From Renibacterium salmoninarum ATCC 33209 (GTDB taxonomy: Bacteria > Actinomycetota > Actinomycetes > Actinomycetales > Micrococcaceae): 64,000 nt of DNA. A program made the position numbers and the translations under genes. Below are positions 1 to 9,579 of this stretch, piece after piece. The notes beneath the pieces were generated by a model, which worked only from the letters and a program-made list of their open reading frames with translations, searched no databases and was not told where the DNA came from. The stretch lies in contig NC_010168.1 in NCBI RefSeq assembly GCF_000018885.1, forward strand, positions 1,798,001 through 1,862,000. Direction: 5' to 3'. Numbering within the stretch: the first letter of the stretch is position 1; every line of letters starts with the position of its first letter.

Positions 1-108
1 TCCAGCTTAGGCGAAAATTTTCCGAACCCAGCTGAAGCGATGCCCGCCTCTAGTAAATCAATCAAACAATATTAATTTTTTGTCAGCCAGAACTGATCGG
101 GCCAGAGG

Positions 109-504
109 TTAGCTAACGCCGACCAGATCTACGACGAAAATGAGCGCTTCATTCGGGCCAATTGCGCCACCAGCACCACGTTCGCCGTAAGCGAGCTCCG
201 CCGGGATCTCCAAACGACGACGCCCGCCGACCTCCATACCAAGCAAGCCCTGGTCCCAGCCTTGGATGACTTGCCCAACGCCTACGGTGAAGTCCAATGG
301 AGCCCCCCGGCCCCAGGAGGAATCGAATTCTTCGCCAGTAGAGAGTGCCACGCCGACGTAATGCGCTGAGACGGTGGTGCCACGAACGACCTCGGCTCCA
401 CCTCCTGGAATCAAATCCTGGATGACCAGCTCAGCAGGTACTTCGTGCTCCGGAAAATCGATTTCAGGTTTTGTACGATCGTAATCGCGTTGTCCAAAAG
501 ACAT
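109..504 (-). CDS. FKBP-type peptidyl-prolyl cis-trans isomerase, cytoplasmic
   Basis: A 131-residue, single-domain FKBP that should catalyse cis-trans isomerisation of Xaa-Pro bonds during protein folding. It has no signal peptide, so it is probably cytoplasmic. The FKBP fold is visible from about residue 25 to the end: the VSAHYVG strand, the EEFDSSWGRG segment, VIQGWDQGLLGMEVGGRR (the usual VI.GW..GL..M..G) and LAYGERG near the C-terminus. The ATG is preceded by a good AGAGGAG ribosome site. It lies just downstream of a second, lipoprotein FKBP on the same strand (gap about 30 bp), so the two are probably co-transcribed behind the Pup-proteasome genes. Family assignment is secure; the substrate is unknown. 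Confidence 0.93.
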   Translation of the reverse strand: MSFGQRDYDRTKPEIDFPEHEVPAELVIQDLIPGGGAEVVRGTTVSAHYVGVALSTGEEFDSSWGRGAPLDFTVGVGQVIQGWDQGLLGMEVGGRRRLEIPAELAYGERGAGGAIGPNEALIFVVDLVGVS

Positions 505-536
505 GATGCTCCTCTAAAAGTTGCGGTGATTAGGAT

Positions 537-1517
537 TTAGGCCTTGGCAGCGATATTGATCACAAATACCAAGGTTCCAGCGGGCTGTCCAGCGCTAGGA
601 TTATCGCCATAAGCCAAGCTTGCCGGGATAACAAGCATTACGGTGGAACCAACCTTTTGGTTGACCAGGCCCTGCAACCAACCCTTGATGACGCCACCAG
701 AAAGTGTCACTTTGAAGGGTGAGCCCTTACCGTAGTTCGAGTCGAATTGCTTACTATCGGCCCAGCTCCAACCGGTGTACTCAACATTGGCGGAGTCTTT
801 GCTGGTCAGTACGTCGCCGGTACCTTCCTTGAGAACCTTTGCTACCAGGTTTGCCGGCGGATCGACTGCCGGAATCTGCACGCTGGGGAGGCCCTTGTCA
901 TCAAAAGTTACAGCGGGCAGCTTGCCAGCGGAATCAAGTTGCTTAACTTCATCTGGAGTTGCCAGCGTTGGAGCTGGCGGAGCCGCCTGGACAGATTCAA
1001 TGTGATAGACAACCACGGCTGCTGGTACTGCTTGCGCGCCCTGCGATGCAGCTTGGGCTGGAATGCCATAAGCAATATCTGCGCCTACTTTGGCACCGAC
1101 AAAGATGCTGTATGGCAATGGTGCTGAGCTCTTGAATTCGTCATCAAGGACGAATGGGATGCCTTTGGGCTTGGAATAATTCTCACCCAGCGAACTGCCA
1201 TCCTGCGCGCTCAGAGCAACAGAACGCAAAGTGACCTGCTGTCCGGCGGCAACGGCGTCACCGGTACCTTGAGTAACCAGCTTAATCGCTACCTTTGGCA
1301 GACTGAGCGGTTTGGCAAATTCGACGGTCGGAGCTTTGCCAGCTTCGCCTGCCGCAACTTTGACGCTATCGAGCAACTGTGAATTCGCTGAGACAGCTTC
1401 GCTGCTGGAAGCAGAGCTACTGCTGGCAGCTTGGTCGTTATTACCTCCGCAGGCGGAGAGCAATAGCGTCAGAGGGATGATGGCGGCCGCTACGGCCAAA
1501 GATCGGCGCACAAACAC
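537..1517 (-). CDS. FKBP-type peptidyl-prolyl isomerase lipoprotein
   Basis: A 326-residue predicted lipoprotein with a C-terminal FKBP domain, probably acting as a foldase on the outer face of the membrane. The N-terminus has RR, a hydrophobic stretch and the lipobox LSAC at about residues 20-23, followed by a Ser/Ala-rich linker. The last 100 residues carry a recognisable FKBP core (VEYTGWSW, KQFDSNYGKGSPF, VIKGWLQGLVNQKVG, LAYGDNP). The preceding 120 residues also contain an FKBP-like but degenerate half, suggesting a duplicated domain that lost its active-site residues; that part is inference. The start is GTG. It follows pafA with a gap of about 50 bp and precedes the cytoplasmic FKBP. 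Confidence 0.9.
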   Translation of the reverse strand: MFVRRSLAVAAAIIPLTLLLSACGGNNDQAASSSSASSSEAVSANSQLLDSVKVAAGEAGKAPTVEFAKPLSLPKVAIKLVTQGTGDAVAAGQQVTLRSVALSAQDGSSLGENYSKPKGIPFVLDDEFKSSAPLPYSIFVGAKVGADIAYGIPAQAASQGAQAVPAAVVVYHIESVQAAPPAPTLATPDEVKQLDSAGKLPAVTFDDKGLPSVQIPAVDPPANLVAKVLKEGTGDVLTSKDSANVEYTGWSWADSKQFDSNYGKGSPFKVTLSGGVIKGWLQGLVNQKVGSTVMLVIPASLAYGDNPSAGQPAGTLVFVINIAAKA

Positions 1518-1570
1518 TCAATTCGTTGAAAGATATCCAGACCAGTTCAGGCCCCGGCCAGTCTATCCGT

Positions 1571-2956
1571 TCAGTCTGAAAAGTCACTTTCAGTTCCCAA
1601 TGAAGCAATCAAAGCATCCACTCGCTCGTCCGTATTGCGGAAGGGGTCCTTGCAGAGCACCGTTTGGTGGGCCTGATCATTGAGCTTCAGATGGACCCAA
1701 TCCACGGTGTAATCTCGGCCGGCCGACTGCGCCGCTTTCACAAACTTGCCCCGTAAAGCGGCCCTGGTCGTCGCTGGCGGCGCCTCAATGGCAGCCATAG
1801 CTTGACCATCCTCGTTGACTCTGGCCACGGCACCGCGCTTTTGTAATAGGTAATAAAGCCCACGATCGGTAGCGATGTCGTGATACGCCAAGTCAATTTG
1901 AGCTAACCTCGGCGAATTTAGCGTCAAAGAATTTTTCGCTTGATATGCGTCAAGTAACTTCTTCTTGATTGCCCAATCGATTTCGGTCTCAATGCTACTG
2001 AAATCCTGTTGTTCAATCGCGTTGAGCGTCCGCTGCCAAAGATCCATGATTCTTGGCACGAGGGCATGATGAGCACCAGCAGTGAGTAAATATTCGCTGA
2101 CCTTTTCGAAATATTCGCGCTGAATTTCCAGCGCATTTGTCACTCGTCCATTTGCGAGTTTCACCGGTGCCATTCCGGTAAGGTCTTGCGAAATTTCTCG
2201 GATCGAGCGGATCGGATTTTCCATTCGCAAATCGCGCATGATGACGCCGTCTTCGACCATTCGGAGAATGAGATCTATCGTGCCGACTTTGAGCATCGTC
2301 GTCGTCTCTGACATATTCGAATCGCCCACAATGACGTGCAACCGCCGATACAATTCTGCGTCGGCATGCGGCTCATCCCGAGTATTAATAATCGGTCGTG
2401 ATCGCGTCGTCGCCGAAGAGATACCTTCCCAAATATGTTCAGCTCGCTGGGAGAACGAATAGTTGGCCTGACCCGCATTTTGATGAACTTTTCCAGCGCC
2501 CGCAATAAGTTGGCGAGTAACCAGGAACGGAATGAGGATCTCAGCCAATCGAGCAAATTCACCGCGTCGACCGATGAGATAGTTCTCATGACTACCGTAT
2601 GAATTGCCCGCAGAGTCGGTGTTATTTTTGAAGAGGTAGACGCTGCCGGCAAACCCTTCCAAGTTCAGACGCTTCTCGGCTTCAGCCACCAACTCGTTAA
2701 GAATTAGCTCACCTGCGCGGTCGTGCGCAATGAGTTGCCCAATCTCATCGCACTCCGCCGTGGCATATTCGGGGTGCGAGCCTACATCGAGGTAGAGCCG
2801 GGATCCGTTTGCCAAAAACACATTTGAGCTGCGTCCCCAACTCACTACGCGCCGAAAAAGATACCGAGCAACTTCTTCCGGCGAAAGCGGCCGAGAATCC
2901 TTGCTTGAAAAGGTGATGCCAAACTCGGTTTCGATGCCAAAGATCCTGCGATCCAT
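1571..2956 (-). CDS. pafA: Pup--protein ligase PafA
   Basis: Ligates the C-terminal Glu of Pup to lysines of target proteins, using ATP, and so marks them for the proteasome. The 461-residue protein begins with the carboxylate-amine ligase signature [14 protein letters not shown] and contains YKNNTDS-type ([20 protein letters not shown]) and [13 protein letters not shown] segments shared with Dop. It lacks the extra loop seen near the N-terminus of Dop, which separates the two paralogues. The ATG has an AGAGGAG ribosome site. It follows prcA by about 40 bp, the standard actinobacterial order. Assignment is very secure from both sequence and context. Confidence 0.97.
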   Translation of the reverse strand: MDRRIFGIETEFGITFSSKDSRPLSPEEVARYLFRRVVSWGRSSNVFLANGSRLYLDVGSHPEYATAECDEIGQLIAHDRAGELILNELVAEAEKRLNLEGFAGSVYLFKNNTDSAGNSYGSHENYLIGRRGEFARLAEILIPFLVTRQLIAGAGKVHQNAGQANYSFSQRAEHIWEGISSATTRSRPIINTRDEPHADAELYRRLHVIVGDSNMSETTTMLKVGTIDLILRMVEDGVIMRDLRMENPIRSIREISQDLTGMAPVKLANGRVTNALEIQREYFEKVSEYLLTAGAHHALVPRIMDLWQRTLNAIEQQDFSSIETEIDWAIKKKLLDAYQAKNSLTLNSPRLAQIDLAYHDIATDRGLYYLLQKRGAVARVNEDGQAMAAIEAPPATTRAALRGKFVKAAQSAGRDYTVDWVHLKLNDQAHQTVLCKDPFRNTDERVDALIASLGTESDFSD

Positions 2957-2998
2957 CCCGCTCCTCTTGTTCGCTAGCCTTTGTTTCGAACTGCTGCG

Positions 2999-3727
2999 TT
3001 ATTCTGCAGGCGACCCTGAACCTCGCGGGCTCAGTAAATCGTTGACCTCGTTGGCATTTAGCCGTCGAAAAGCCCTCGCCACGCCCCGGCTGGTCTCTGA
3101 ATCTCGGTCCAATACCGCAATTTCCAAATTAGCGGCGTCGAGTTCCACTACTGGCTCACGACCGGCGCCCAAAGCGCCAACAGCCAAGCCGACCACGTCG
3201 GCCAGGCTGCTGCCCGACGCCCAGCCAGCCGCAACTACTTGGTGGACGGAATCAACTTGGCCACCCATGGCAATGAAACCGGTCTCATCAGCGATAGATC
3301 CATCAAAAGTGAGTCGGTAGAGGTGATCTTGATCCTGGTTTTCCCCGACTTCAGCAACAGCCAATTCCACCTCAAAGGGTTTCTGCTCTGCCGTGAATAC
3401 TGCGCCGAGGCTCTGCGCATAGACGCTGGCTAACCCGCGAGCGGTCACATCGTCGCGATCATAGGAGTAGCCCCGAACATCTGCATAGCGAACGCCAGCT
3501 TGGCGTAATGATTCGAACTCGTTGTATTTACCGACCGCAGCAAACGCGATCTTGTCGTAAATTTCGCCAATCTTATGCAGCGACGGTGAAGGGTTTTCCG
3601 CTACCAAAGCAATGCCCTCAAGGCTTGAAACCACTACCACAGAGCGGCCCCGAGCAATGCCTTTTCGGGCAAAATCGGCACGGTCCTTCATCACCTGTTC
3701 AGGGGATACATAGAACTGTTGAGTCAT
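2999..3727 (-). CDS. prcA: 20S proteasome alpha subunit PrcA
   Basis: Forms the two outer gating rings of the actinobacterial 20S proteasome, where the Arc/Mpa ATPase docks. The 242-residue protein has the typical alpha-type N-terminus ([27 protein letters not shown]) followed by the N-terminal-hydrolase fold without a catalytic Thr. The start ATG overlaps the prcB stop by 4 bp (ATGA), implying translational coupling and equal production of the two subunits. Its length matches mycobacterial and Arthrobacter PrcA. Nothing suggests damage. Confidence 0.97.
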   Translation of the reverse strand: MTQQFYVSPEQVMKDRADFARKGIARGRSVVVVSSLEGIALVAENPSPSLHKIGEIYDKIAFAAVGKYNEFESLRQAGVRYADVRGYSYDRDDVTARGLASVYAQSLGAVFTAEQKPFEVELAVAEVGENQDQDHLYRLTFDGSIADETGFIAMGGQVDSVHQVVAAGWASGSSLADVVGLAVGALGAGREPVVELDAANLEIAVLDRDSETSRGVARAFRRLNANEVNDLLSPRGSGSPAE

Positions 3728-4563
3728 GATTCCCGCCCTAACTCGGCGCGACGCACCAAAACTTGTTCCACCACGGTGCCCAGTTCATGCTGTGGGATTT
3801 TTCGACTGCCACCGCGAGTGACTGTGTAGATGATGGGCCAAAGTTTTCGGATCACATCCGGTCCACCGGTAGCTGAATCGTCGTCAGCTGCATCAAAAAG
3901 GGACTCCACTGCCACCTGAACCGCATCTGATTCGCTCAGCCCTGGCTTCCACAGCTTTTTCATAGCGCCCCGCGCAAACACCGATCCAGAGCCAACGCTA
4001 TGGTGTTCTAGTTCTTCGTATCGCCCACCAGTGACATCGTAGGAAAACAGGCGACCTTGCGAAAGAGCGGGGTCAAAGCCGGCAAAAAGCGGCACCACCG
4101 CTAAGCCTTGCAAGGCCATTGGCAGGTTTCCGCGCACCATTGCGCCTAGTCGGTTGGCTTTGCCTTCCAACGACAGCGGCGTGCCTTCAATCTTTTCGTA
4201 ATGCTCAAGCTCAACTTGGAACAGCTTGGTAATATCGATCGCCAAGCCAGCAGTACCTGCTATGCCCAGCACCGAATATCCATCCGCGGGAAAAACTTTT
4301 TCAATATGCCGGCTAGCGATCATCGTGCCCATAGTTGCCCGGCGGTCCCCCGCCATGAGCACGCCGCCAGCAAACGTCATCGCGACAATGGTGGTGGCAT
4401 GTGGCGTTTGAGGCAATACGCCAGCAGGAAGCGCCTGGCCGAACGGCAAAAGATCCGGCCGAGATTGTGAAAGATGCTCAACAAAGGAAGAGGTCGAGGC
4501 AGCCGCAAGATCACGGACTACCCGTTCACCTTCACCACGCCAGGACATCGCTTGCGAAGCCAT
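3724..4563 (-). CDS. prcB: 20S proteasome beta subunit PrcB
   Basis: Catalytic subunit forming the inner rings of the proteasome. The 279-residue precursor has a propeptide of about 56 residues, removed autocatalytically to expose Thr57 in PHA/TTIVA. The residue before the cut is Ala, where mycobacterial PrcB has Gly; this is a small difference likely to be tolerated. Other active-site elements are present: the GDRRAT segment containing the conserved Asp, and the later Gly-Ser-rich GSGSVFARG segment. It sits between pup (7 bp upstream) and prcA (4-bp overlap), so pup-prcB-prcA-pafA form one operon. Confidence 0.97.
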   Translation of the reverse strand: MASQAMSWRGEGERVVRDLAAASTSSFVEHLSQSRPDLLPFGQALPAGVLPQTPHATTIVAMTFAGGVLMAGDRRATMGTMIASRHIEKVFPADGYSVLGIAGTAGLAIDITKLFQVELEHYEKIEGTPLSLEGKANRLGAMVRGNLPMALQGLAVVPLFAGFDPALSQGRLFSYDVTGGRYEELEHHSVGSGSVFARGAMKKLWKPGLSESDAVQVAVESLFDAADDDSATGGPDVIRKLWPIIYTVTRGGSRKIPQHELGTVVEQVLVRRAELGRES

Positions 4564-4569
4564 GCCGGT

Positions 4570-4770
4570 CTACTGTCCGCCCTTTTGCACAAAGCCCCGC
4601 ACAAACTCTTCTGCGTTCGACTCCAATACGCCGTCGATCTCGTCAAGCAGATCGTCTACGCCGTCAGTATGCGCGCTGGCTTGTGGCGAGCTTGGCACCG
4701 GTACCGGGGCGTCCGCTACCTCATGCTCTTCTTCGCGGGGGCTGCTGCTCTGCTGCTCTTGGCCTGCCAT
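4570..4770 (-). CDS. pup: Prokaryotic ubiquitin-like protein Pup
   Basis: A 66-residue disordered protein tag. The C-terminal part has the Pup signature ([21 protein letters not shown]) that forms a helix when bound to the Arc/Mpa coiled coil, and the protein ends in GGQ. The terminal Gln means it must be deamidated by Dop to GGE before PafA can ligate it, and a dop gene lies directly upstream. The N-terminal half is rich in Ser, Pro and acidic residues, as usual. Size, ending and locus all agree. Confidence 0.98.
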   Translation of the reverse strand: MAGQEQQSSSPREEEHEVADAPVPVPSSPQASAHTDGVDDLLDEIDGVLESNAEEFVRGFVQKGGQ

Positions 4771-4875
4771 TTCACGCTCCTGATCGGACTATTGCGCAAC
4801 GGTTTGTGCTCTCTTCATCCTGCCACGGCTAGCGGCCATTGTCTGGCCAAAAGTCACCGACAAGAAATCTTGACT

Positions 4876-6519
4876 TTAATTTGCGCCCAAAAGAGCTTGC
4901 ACAAAGTCTTCCACTGCCAAGTTGGCATCAAAGAGCTCCCCCGTAAGTGCCTTGGTCCCGCGCAAAGGCTCTCTGGTCGGAATCTTCTGCAGTCGGCGCT
5001 GCTGAGGCAATTCGAAGATCACCGAATCCCAGGACGCACCCACAACATTCGCGCCAAATCGGCGGATGCACTCACCGCGGAAGTAAGCCCTGGTGTCTTC
5101 GGGCGGCTGCGAAACTGCCGACTCAATCCGCGAAGTCGCAACTAGGGTTTCCAGACGTCCTCTGGCTTGAAGTCGATTTGCGAGTCCTTTATCGAGTCGA
5201 ATATCGGCCCACTGTAAGTCAATCAACGCCAATCTTGGGTCGTCCCAGGCCAAGCCATCCCGGTCTCGATATTGGTTGAGCAGTGCGAGCTTGGCCGCCC
5301 ATTCTAAATGTCCGCTCACCGCTTCATAGCCCACACCTAAACCAGAGAGCGTAGCTTCCCAGCGGTCCAAAACCGTTCGAGTGTACCGATCCGGATCCGT
5401 TCCCGCAGCTTGCGAGGCGGCCTCAAAGTACATCCACTGGACCTCAAGGGCGCTGACTCGTCGTCCGTCAATAAGCCGATAAGTTTTTTGCAGGCCGACG
5501 TCGTGGCTGACCGATTGCAGCGCTTCAACCGGTTCCCAAATCTCCAGGCGCGGAGCCAATCCGCGCTCAATGAGGTCCAGTACCAGCGCCGTAGTGCCGA
5601 ATTTTAGATAGTGCGAGACCTGAGACAAGTTCGCATCACCAATAATCACGTGCAATCGACGGTACTTATCCGCTACCGCGTGCGGCTCGTCCCGAGTATT
5701 AATAATCGGTCGACGGATAGTGGTTTCCAAACCAACTTCGGCTTCAAAAAAATCTGATCGCTGACTGAGCTGGAAACCTGGCCGGGAACCATCTTGGCCA
5801 ATACCCACTCGGCCAGCGCCGCAGATCAATTGCCGAGTGACAAAAAAGGGCGTCAGTCCGCTGACAATCTGTTGAAAAGGCACCTGCCGGGGCATCAAGT
5901 AGTTTTCATGACTGCCGTAAGAAGCGGATTTCGAATCAGTGTTGTTTTTGTACAGCTGGATTTCCGGAAGTTCCCGATCTGCCGCGGTCAATCCAGCCGC
6001 GCGACGCGCGCTGAGGCTCGCCAAGACCTGGCGAGCAACGGCTTCACCAGCAAAGTCCCAAATTAGCGCGTCTTCCGGATTGGTCACTTCCGGCGAGGAG
6101 TACTCCGGATGTGCGTGGTCAACATAGAATCTGGCCCCGTTGCCCAGCACCATATTCATCACCATGGCCGGCGCATCCACCGGGTCAGCGGTATCCAGTG
6201 CGCCAGTTGCACTGCCCCAATCTGAAAGCGCAATTCTAGCCGCCGTCAAGATATCTGGCTGCTGGAGTCGTCCCGGTTCATCAGTGAGTTGCGATGGGTG
6301 TGCTTGCCCGCGTGGCACTGTCCACCCTCTAGCATCCGCTAACGGATCTTCATCGCTGTAGTCCCACCTGGTTTCCGCGCCATCGGTGGCATGCTGCGCG
6401 GCTAAAAGCGAATAGCCGTGCACAACCTGGCTCGAAAGCCAGGTCGCATTGTGTCCCGGCGCTCCTGGCGTATGGATGCCATACTCGGTCTCCGCGCCCA
6501 TTACTCGCACAGCCGTCAT
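4876..6519 (-). CDS. dop: Pup deamidase / depupylase Dop
   Basis: Deamidates the Pup C-terminal Gln and also removes Pup from substrates. The 547-residue protein starts VRVMGAETEYGIHTPG and has the same ligase-like core as PafA ([31 protein letters not shown]). It carries an N-terminal insertion of roughly 80 residues after the first strand, the Dop loop that distinguishes it from PafA. It is longer than PafA by about 85 residues, as expected. It lies between arc and pup on the minus strand with gaps of 31 and 105 bp. The ATG start is well placed; no damage is seen. Confidence 0.96.
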   Translation of the reverse strand: MTAVRVMGAETEYGIHTPGAPGHNATWLSSQVVHGYSLLAAQHATDGAETRWDYSDEDPLADARGWTVPRGQAHPSQLTDEPGRLQQPDILTAARIALSDWGSATGALDTADPVDAPAMVMNMVLGNGARFYVDHAHPEYSSPEVTNPEDALIWDFAGEAVARQVLASLSARRAAGLTAADRELPEIQLYKNNTDSKSASYGSHENYLMPRQVPFQQIVSGLTPFFVTRQLICGAGRVGIGQDGSRPGFQLSQRSDFFEAEVGLETTIRRPIINTRDEPHAVADKYRRLHVIIGDANLSQVSHYLKFGTTALVLDLIERGLAPRLEIWEPVEALQSVSHDVGLQKTYRLIDGRRVSALEVQWMYFEAASQAAGTDPDRYTRTVLDRWEATLSGLGVGYEAVSGHLEWAAKLALLNQYRDRDGLAWDDPRLALIDLQWADIRLDKGLANRLQARGRLETLVATSRIESAVSQPPEDTRAYFRGECIRRFGANVVGASWDSVIFELPQQRRLQKIPTREPLRGTKALTGELFDANLAVEDFVQALLGAN

Positions 6520-6550
6520 CTCGGTAACCTTTGCGGTCCTGGTTCAAAAC

Positions 6551-8335
6551 TCACAAATATTGACCGGTATTGAGCGAAGTTTCCAGAGTCTTACCCGGTT
6601 CTTGACCGGCTTTACCTTGGATGATGGTCCGAATGTAAGTAATCCGTTCACCCTTTTTATCGGAGATACGTGCCCAATCATCAGGATTTGTGGTGTTTGG
6701 CATATCTTCGTGCTCGCGGAATTCGTCCGCTACGGCGCGAAGCATGTGATCGACGCGAATGCCTTTGTCTCCGGTCGTCAGCAAGTCCTTGATCGCGTAC
6801 TTCTTCGCCCGATCTACCACGTTTTGAATTACCGCACCTGAGTTGAAGTCTTTGAAATAGAGCATCTCCGAATCGCCATTAGCGTAGGTCACTTCAAGAT
6901 ACTCATTAGATTTATCTGTCGAGTACATGGCTTCAACGGTGCGTTGAATCATCGCGTCTACCGTTGCCTGCGCACTATTGCCGTGCGCGAGCAAATCGTC
7001 CTGATGGAGGGGCAAGTCCACGGTGACATATTTTGCGAAAATGTCTGCCGCAGCTTCAGCATCAGGCCGCTGAATTTTGACTTTCACATCGAGTCGGCCC
7101 GGGCGCAAGATTGCCGGATCAATCATGTCTTCGCGGTTCGATGCACCGATCACGATGACGTTATCTAGGCGTTCAACGCCGTCGATCTCGCTGAGCAATT
7201 GCGGCACAATCGTCGTTTCAACATCGGAGGAAACTCCGGTGCCTCTGGTTCTGAACAGCGAATCCATCTCATCAAAAAAGACCACCACTGCGCTGCCATC
7301 CGAGGCTTTTTCCCGGGCCCGAGCAAAAATCAGTCGAATCTTTCGCTCGGTCTCACCCACGTACTTGTCTAGGAGCTCCGGGCCTTTGATATTCAAGAAA
7401 AAGCTCTTTGTCTCTTTGAGCCCATTGCGTTCGGCCGCTCTGGCAGCGAGTGAATTTGCCACGGCTTTGGCGATCAACGTCTTGCCACAGCCGGGCGGGC
7501 CGTAGAGCAAAATGCCTTTTGGCGCTTTAAGCCCGTGTTCGCGATAGAGATCAGGGTGCAAGAACGGAAGTTCGACGGCGTCGCGAATCTGCTCGATCTG
7601 CGGGCCGAGACCACCGATATCGTGATACGAGATATCCGGAACTTCTTCAAGGATCAGGTTTTCGACCTCAGAGCGCGGAACCTTCTCTAAGGCATAGCCA
7701 GAACGGGAATCGGCGGAAAGCGCGTCACCTACTCGTATTTTCTGGCTCATCAGGGCCCCGGAAAGCTTGACCACTCGCTCTTCATCCGCCCGGCCGGTGA
7801 CCAAGGCCCGGTCAGTACCAATCAATTCCTTAACCGAAACGATTTCGCCGGTTCTTTCGAAACCCAGCCCCGCAATAACTGTCAATGATTCGTTCAGCAG
7901 TACCTCTTGACCTGGACTAAGCGAGGCGATGTTGACCAAAGGACTGAGTCCAACACGCATTTTTCGACCTTGGTAAGCAATATCAACGGATTCCTCCGTG
8001 ACGGCTAACCCGGTCGCCGAACTCGCCTGGTCGGCAGCAGAAAGCGTTGAAACTGCCTGGCCCGGGGTTCGGCGGGGGTTAATCTGCACCAAGGTGGCAA
8101 AGCTATAGGGCGCTTGGCCGTCCTTTTCCAAAGCCGATTTGAGCCGCAGAATTTCTGCCTTAGCCGATTGCAGGGTTGTGGTCATCTTGGTGTTGTTCTG
8201 CGTAGCAGCGGCAAGCTGCCGATCCACGTTGCGGAGCTTATCACGGAGCACATTGAATTGACGCTCAAGAACCGAATAATCACGTCCCTCATGAGCCTGG
8301 GTATTCTCTGGCTTATTTGCAGAGGTTTCAGTCAT
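6551..8335 (-). CDS. arc: Proteasome-associated AAA+ ATPase Arc/Mpa
   Basis: Hexameric unfoldase that recognises Pup through its N-terminal coiled coil and threads tagged proteins into the 20S core. In the 594-residue protein, residues about 20-75 form the coiled coil, about 80-220 the tandem OB domains, and the rest the AAA module: Walker A GPPGCGKT at 279-286, Walker B FFDEMD at 353-358, and the sensor region GASNRED. The protein ends in GQYL, with the penultimate Tyr needed to open the proteasome gate. It is the first proteasome gene in the transcribed order, with trmI about 100 bp upstream. Confidence 0.97.
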   Translation of the reverse strand: MTETSANKPENTQAHEGRDYSVLERQFNVLRDKLRNVDRQLAAATQNNTKMTTTLQSAKAEILRLKSALEKDGQAPYSFATLVQINPRRTPGQAVSTLSAADQASSATGLAVTEESVDIAYQGRKMRVGLSPLVNIASLSPGQEVLLNESLTVIAGLGFERTGEIVSVKELIGTDRALVTGRADEERVVKLSGALMSQKIRVGDALSADSRSGYALEKVPRSEVENLILEEVPDISYHDIGGLGPQIEQIRDAVELPFLHPDLYREHGLKAPKGILLYGPPGCGKTLIAKAVANSLAARAAERNGLKETKSFFLNIKGPELLDKYVGETERKIRLIFARAREKASDGSAVVVFFDEMDSLFRTRGTGVSSDVETTIVPQLLSEIDGVERLDNVIVIGASNREDMIDPAILRPGRLDVKVKIQRPDAEAAADIFAKYVTVDLPLHQDDLLAHGNSAQATVDAMIQRTVEAMYSTDKSNEYLEVTYANGDSEMLYFKDFNSGAVIQNVVDRAKKYAIKDLLTTGDKGIRVDHMLRAVADEFREHEDMPNTTNPDDWARISDKKGERITYIRTIIQGKAGQEPGKTLETSLNTGQYL

Positions 8336-8437
8336 TGTGATCAGCTCCTTCGCGGCGGCCTCGAAAAACGGCCATCCACTAACAATCTAGAACACAATGG
8401 CAATGCTTTTTGTGCCCTAGTCCGTTTCCTGGACAGA

Positions 8438-9532
8438 TTAGCGGACCGTGTCTTGGCTATCGCCGTCCTCGGAATCGGTACTGTCATCGCCATGATGTGC
8501 CGGTGCAACATGGCCTCTAGTCTGCGTCGTTGCCGAGGCATCACGAGCGGCGCGACGGAGCTTCTTATCCGACACCGATCGTTCACCAACTGAACCTGGC
8601 GTCCAGGCTTCTAGGTCCTCGTCGCTGAATTCGGTCTTTGAAGGGCGCCGTTTGAGCGCTAGCGAGGTTACGCCGTCGGCAAGCTTTCGAGTGACCAAAA
8701 GGAATCCGGTGTGCGCCACCATCCGGTGATTGGGCCGCACTGCCAGACCCTCCAAATGCCAGCCACGAACCATAGATTCCCAGGCATCTGGCTCGGTGAA
8801 ACGTCCGTCAGCCCGAATTGCCTCTGCGGTGCGAGAAAGTTGCGTAACGGTAGCGACATAGCTGATCCAAACGCCGCCCGGGGCCAAAACCGTTGCCACC
8901 GCGTCGAGGCATTCCCACGGCGCGAGCATATCTAAGACCACTCGGTCTACGCTGCCGGGTGCCTCCGCTTTGACAACCTCGTCTTGGAAATCACCCAAAG
9001 AAATCTGCCAGGCCGGGTGCAGGCCAGCAAAAATTGTCTCGACGTTGCCACGGGCGATCGCGGCAAACTCTTCACGACGCTCAAAGGAGTGCAGGTAGCC
9101 CTTGTCCCCCACTGCACGCAGCAGCGAAATCGACAGCGCACCGGACCCTACCCCGGCCTCGACCACTCGGGCTCCAGGGAAAATATCCGCCATAGTCACG
9201 ATCTGGCCAGCATCTTTGGGGTAGACAACGGCCGCGCCGCGCGGCATCGACAGCACAAAATCACTGAGCAACGGACGCAATGCTTGATAGATCTGGCCAG
9301 TGGTGTTGGCCACGATCGAACCTTCGGATTTGCCGATCAGCTCTTCATGGTTAAGGAAACCTTTATGCGTGTGAAAAGCGGCGCCTTCGGTCAAGGTAAT
9401 GGTATTCATCCGACCGCGTTCGTCCGTTAACTGGACTCGTTCACCGGCACGGAATGGGCCTCGGCGCGCCTGTGCGCCGTGCGGGCCATCCTGCTGGGTT
9501 TCGCTTTGCTCCGGAAGGTTCTGATTGCTCAC
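8438..9532 (-). CDS. trmI: tRNA (adenine-58-N1)-methyltransferase TrmI
   Basis: S-adenosylmethionine-dependent enzyme that makes m1A58 in the T loop of tRNAs. The 364-residue protein has an N-terminal beta-barrel region (RGPFRAGERVQLTDERGR), then the Rossmann-type methyltransferase core with motif I VVEAGVGSGALS, and the VVLDMLAPWE segment (DMxxPW) typical of TrmI. A charged, low-complexity tail of about 70 residues follows and is common in actinobacterial members. The start is GTG. The trmI-arc neighbourhood is conserved in actinobacteria, which supports the call. Confidence 0.93.
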   Translation of the reverse strand: MSNQNLPEQSETQQDGPHGAQARRGPFRAGERVQLTDERGRMNTITLTEGAAFHTHKGFLNHEELIGKSEGSIVANTTGQIYQALRPLLSDFVLSMPRGAAVVYPKDAGQIVTMADIFPGARVVEAGVGSGALSISLLRAVGDKGYLHSFERREEFAAIARGNVETIFAGLHPAWQISLGDFQDEVVKAEAPGSVDRVVLDMLAPWECLDAVATVLAPGGVWISYVATVTQLSRTAEAIRADGRFTEPDAWESMVRGWHLEGLAVRPNHRMVAHTGFLLVTRKLADGVTSLALKRRPSKTEFSDEDLEAWTPGSVGERSVSDKKLRRAARDASATTQTRGHVAPAHHGDDSTDSEDGDSQDTVR

Positions 9533-9579
9533 GTGCCGTGGTCCATCCTGTTGCTGGGAGTAAATCTAAGTCTTGACGC

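Noticed and set aside
747..1127. Open plus-strand frames opposite the FKBP lipoprotein gene
   Set aside because: They mirror the codon pattern of the real minus-strand gene, have no family motifs and no ribosome sites.
4401..5145. Two long plus-strand frames across prcB, pup and dop
   Set aside because: They cross three well-identified genes on the other strand; the translations are Arg/Leu/His-rich antisense noise.
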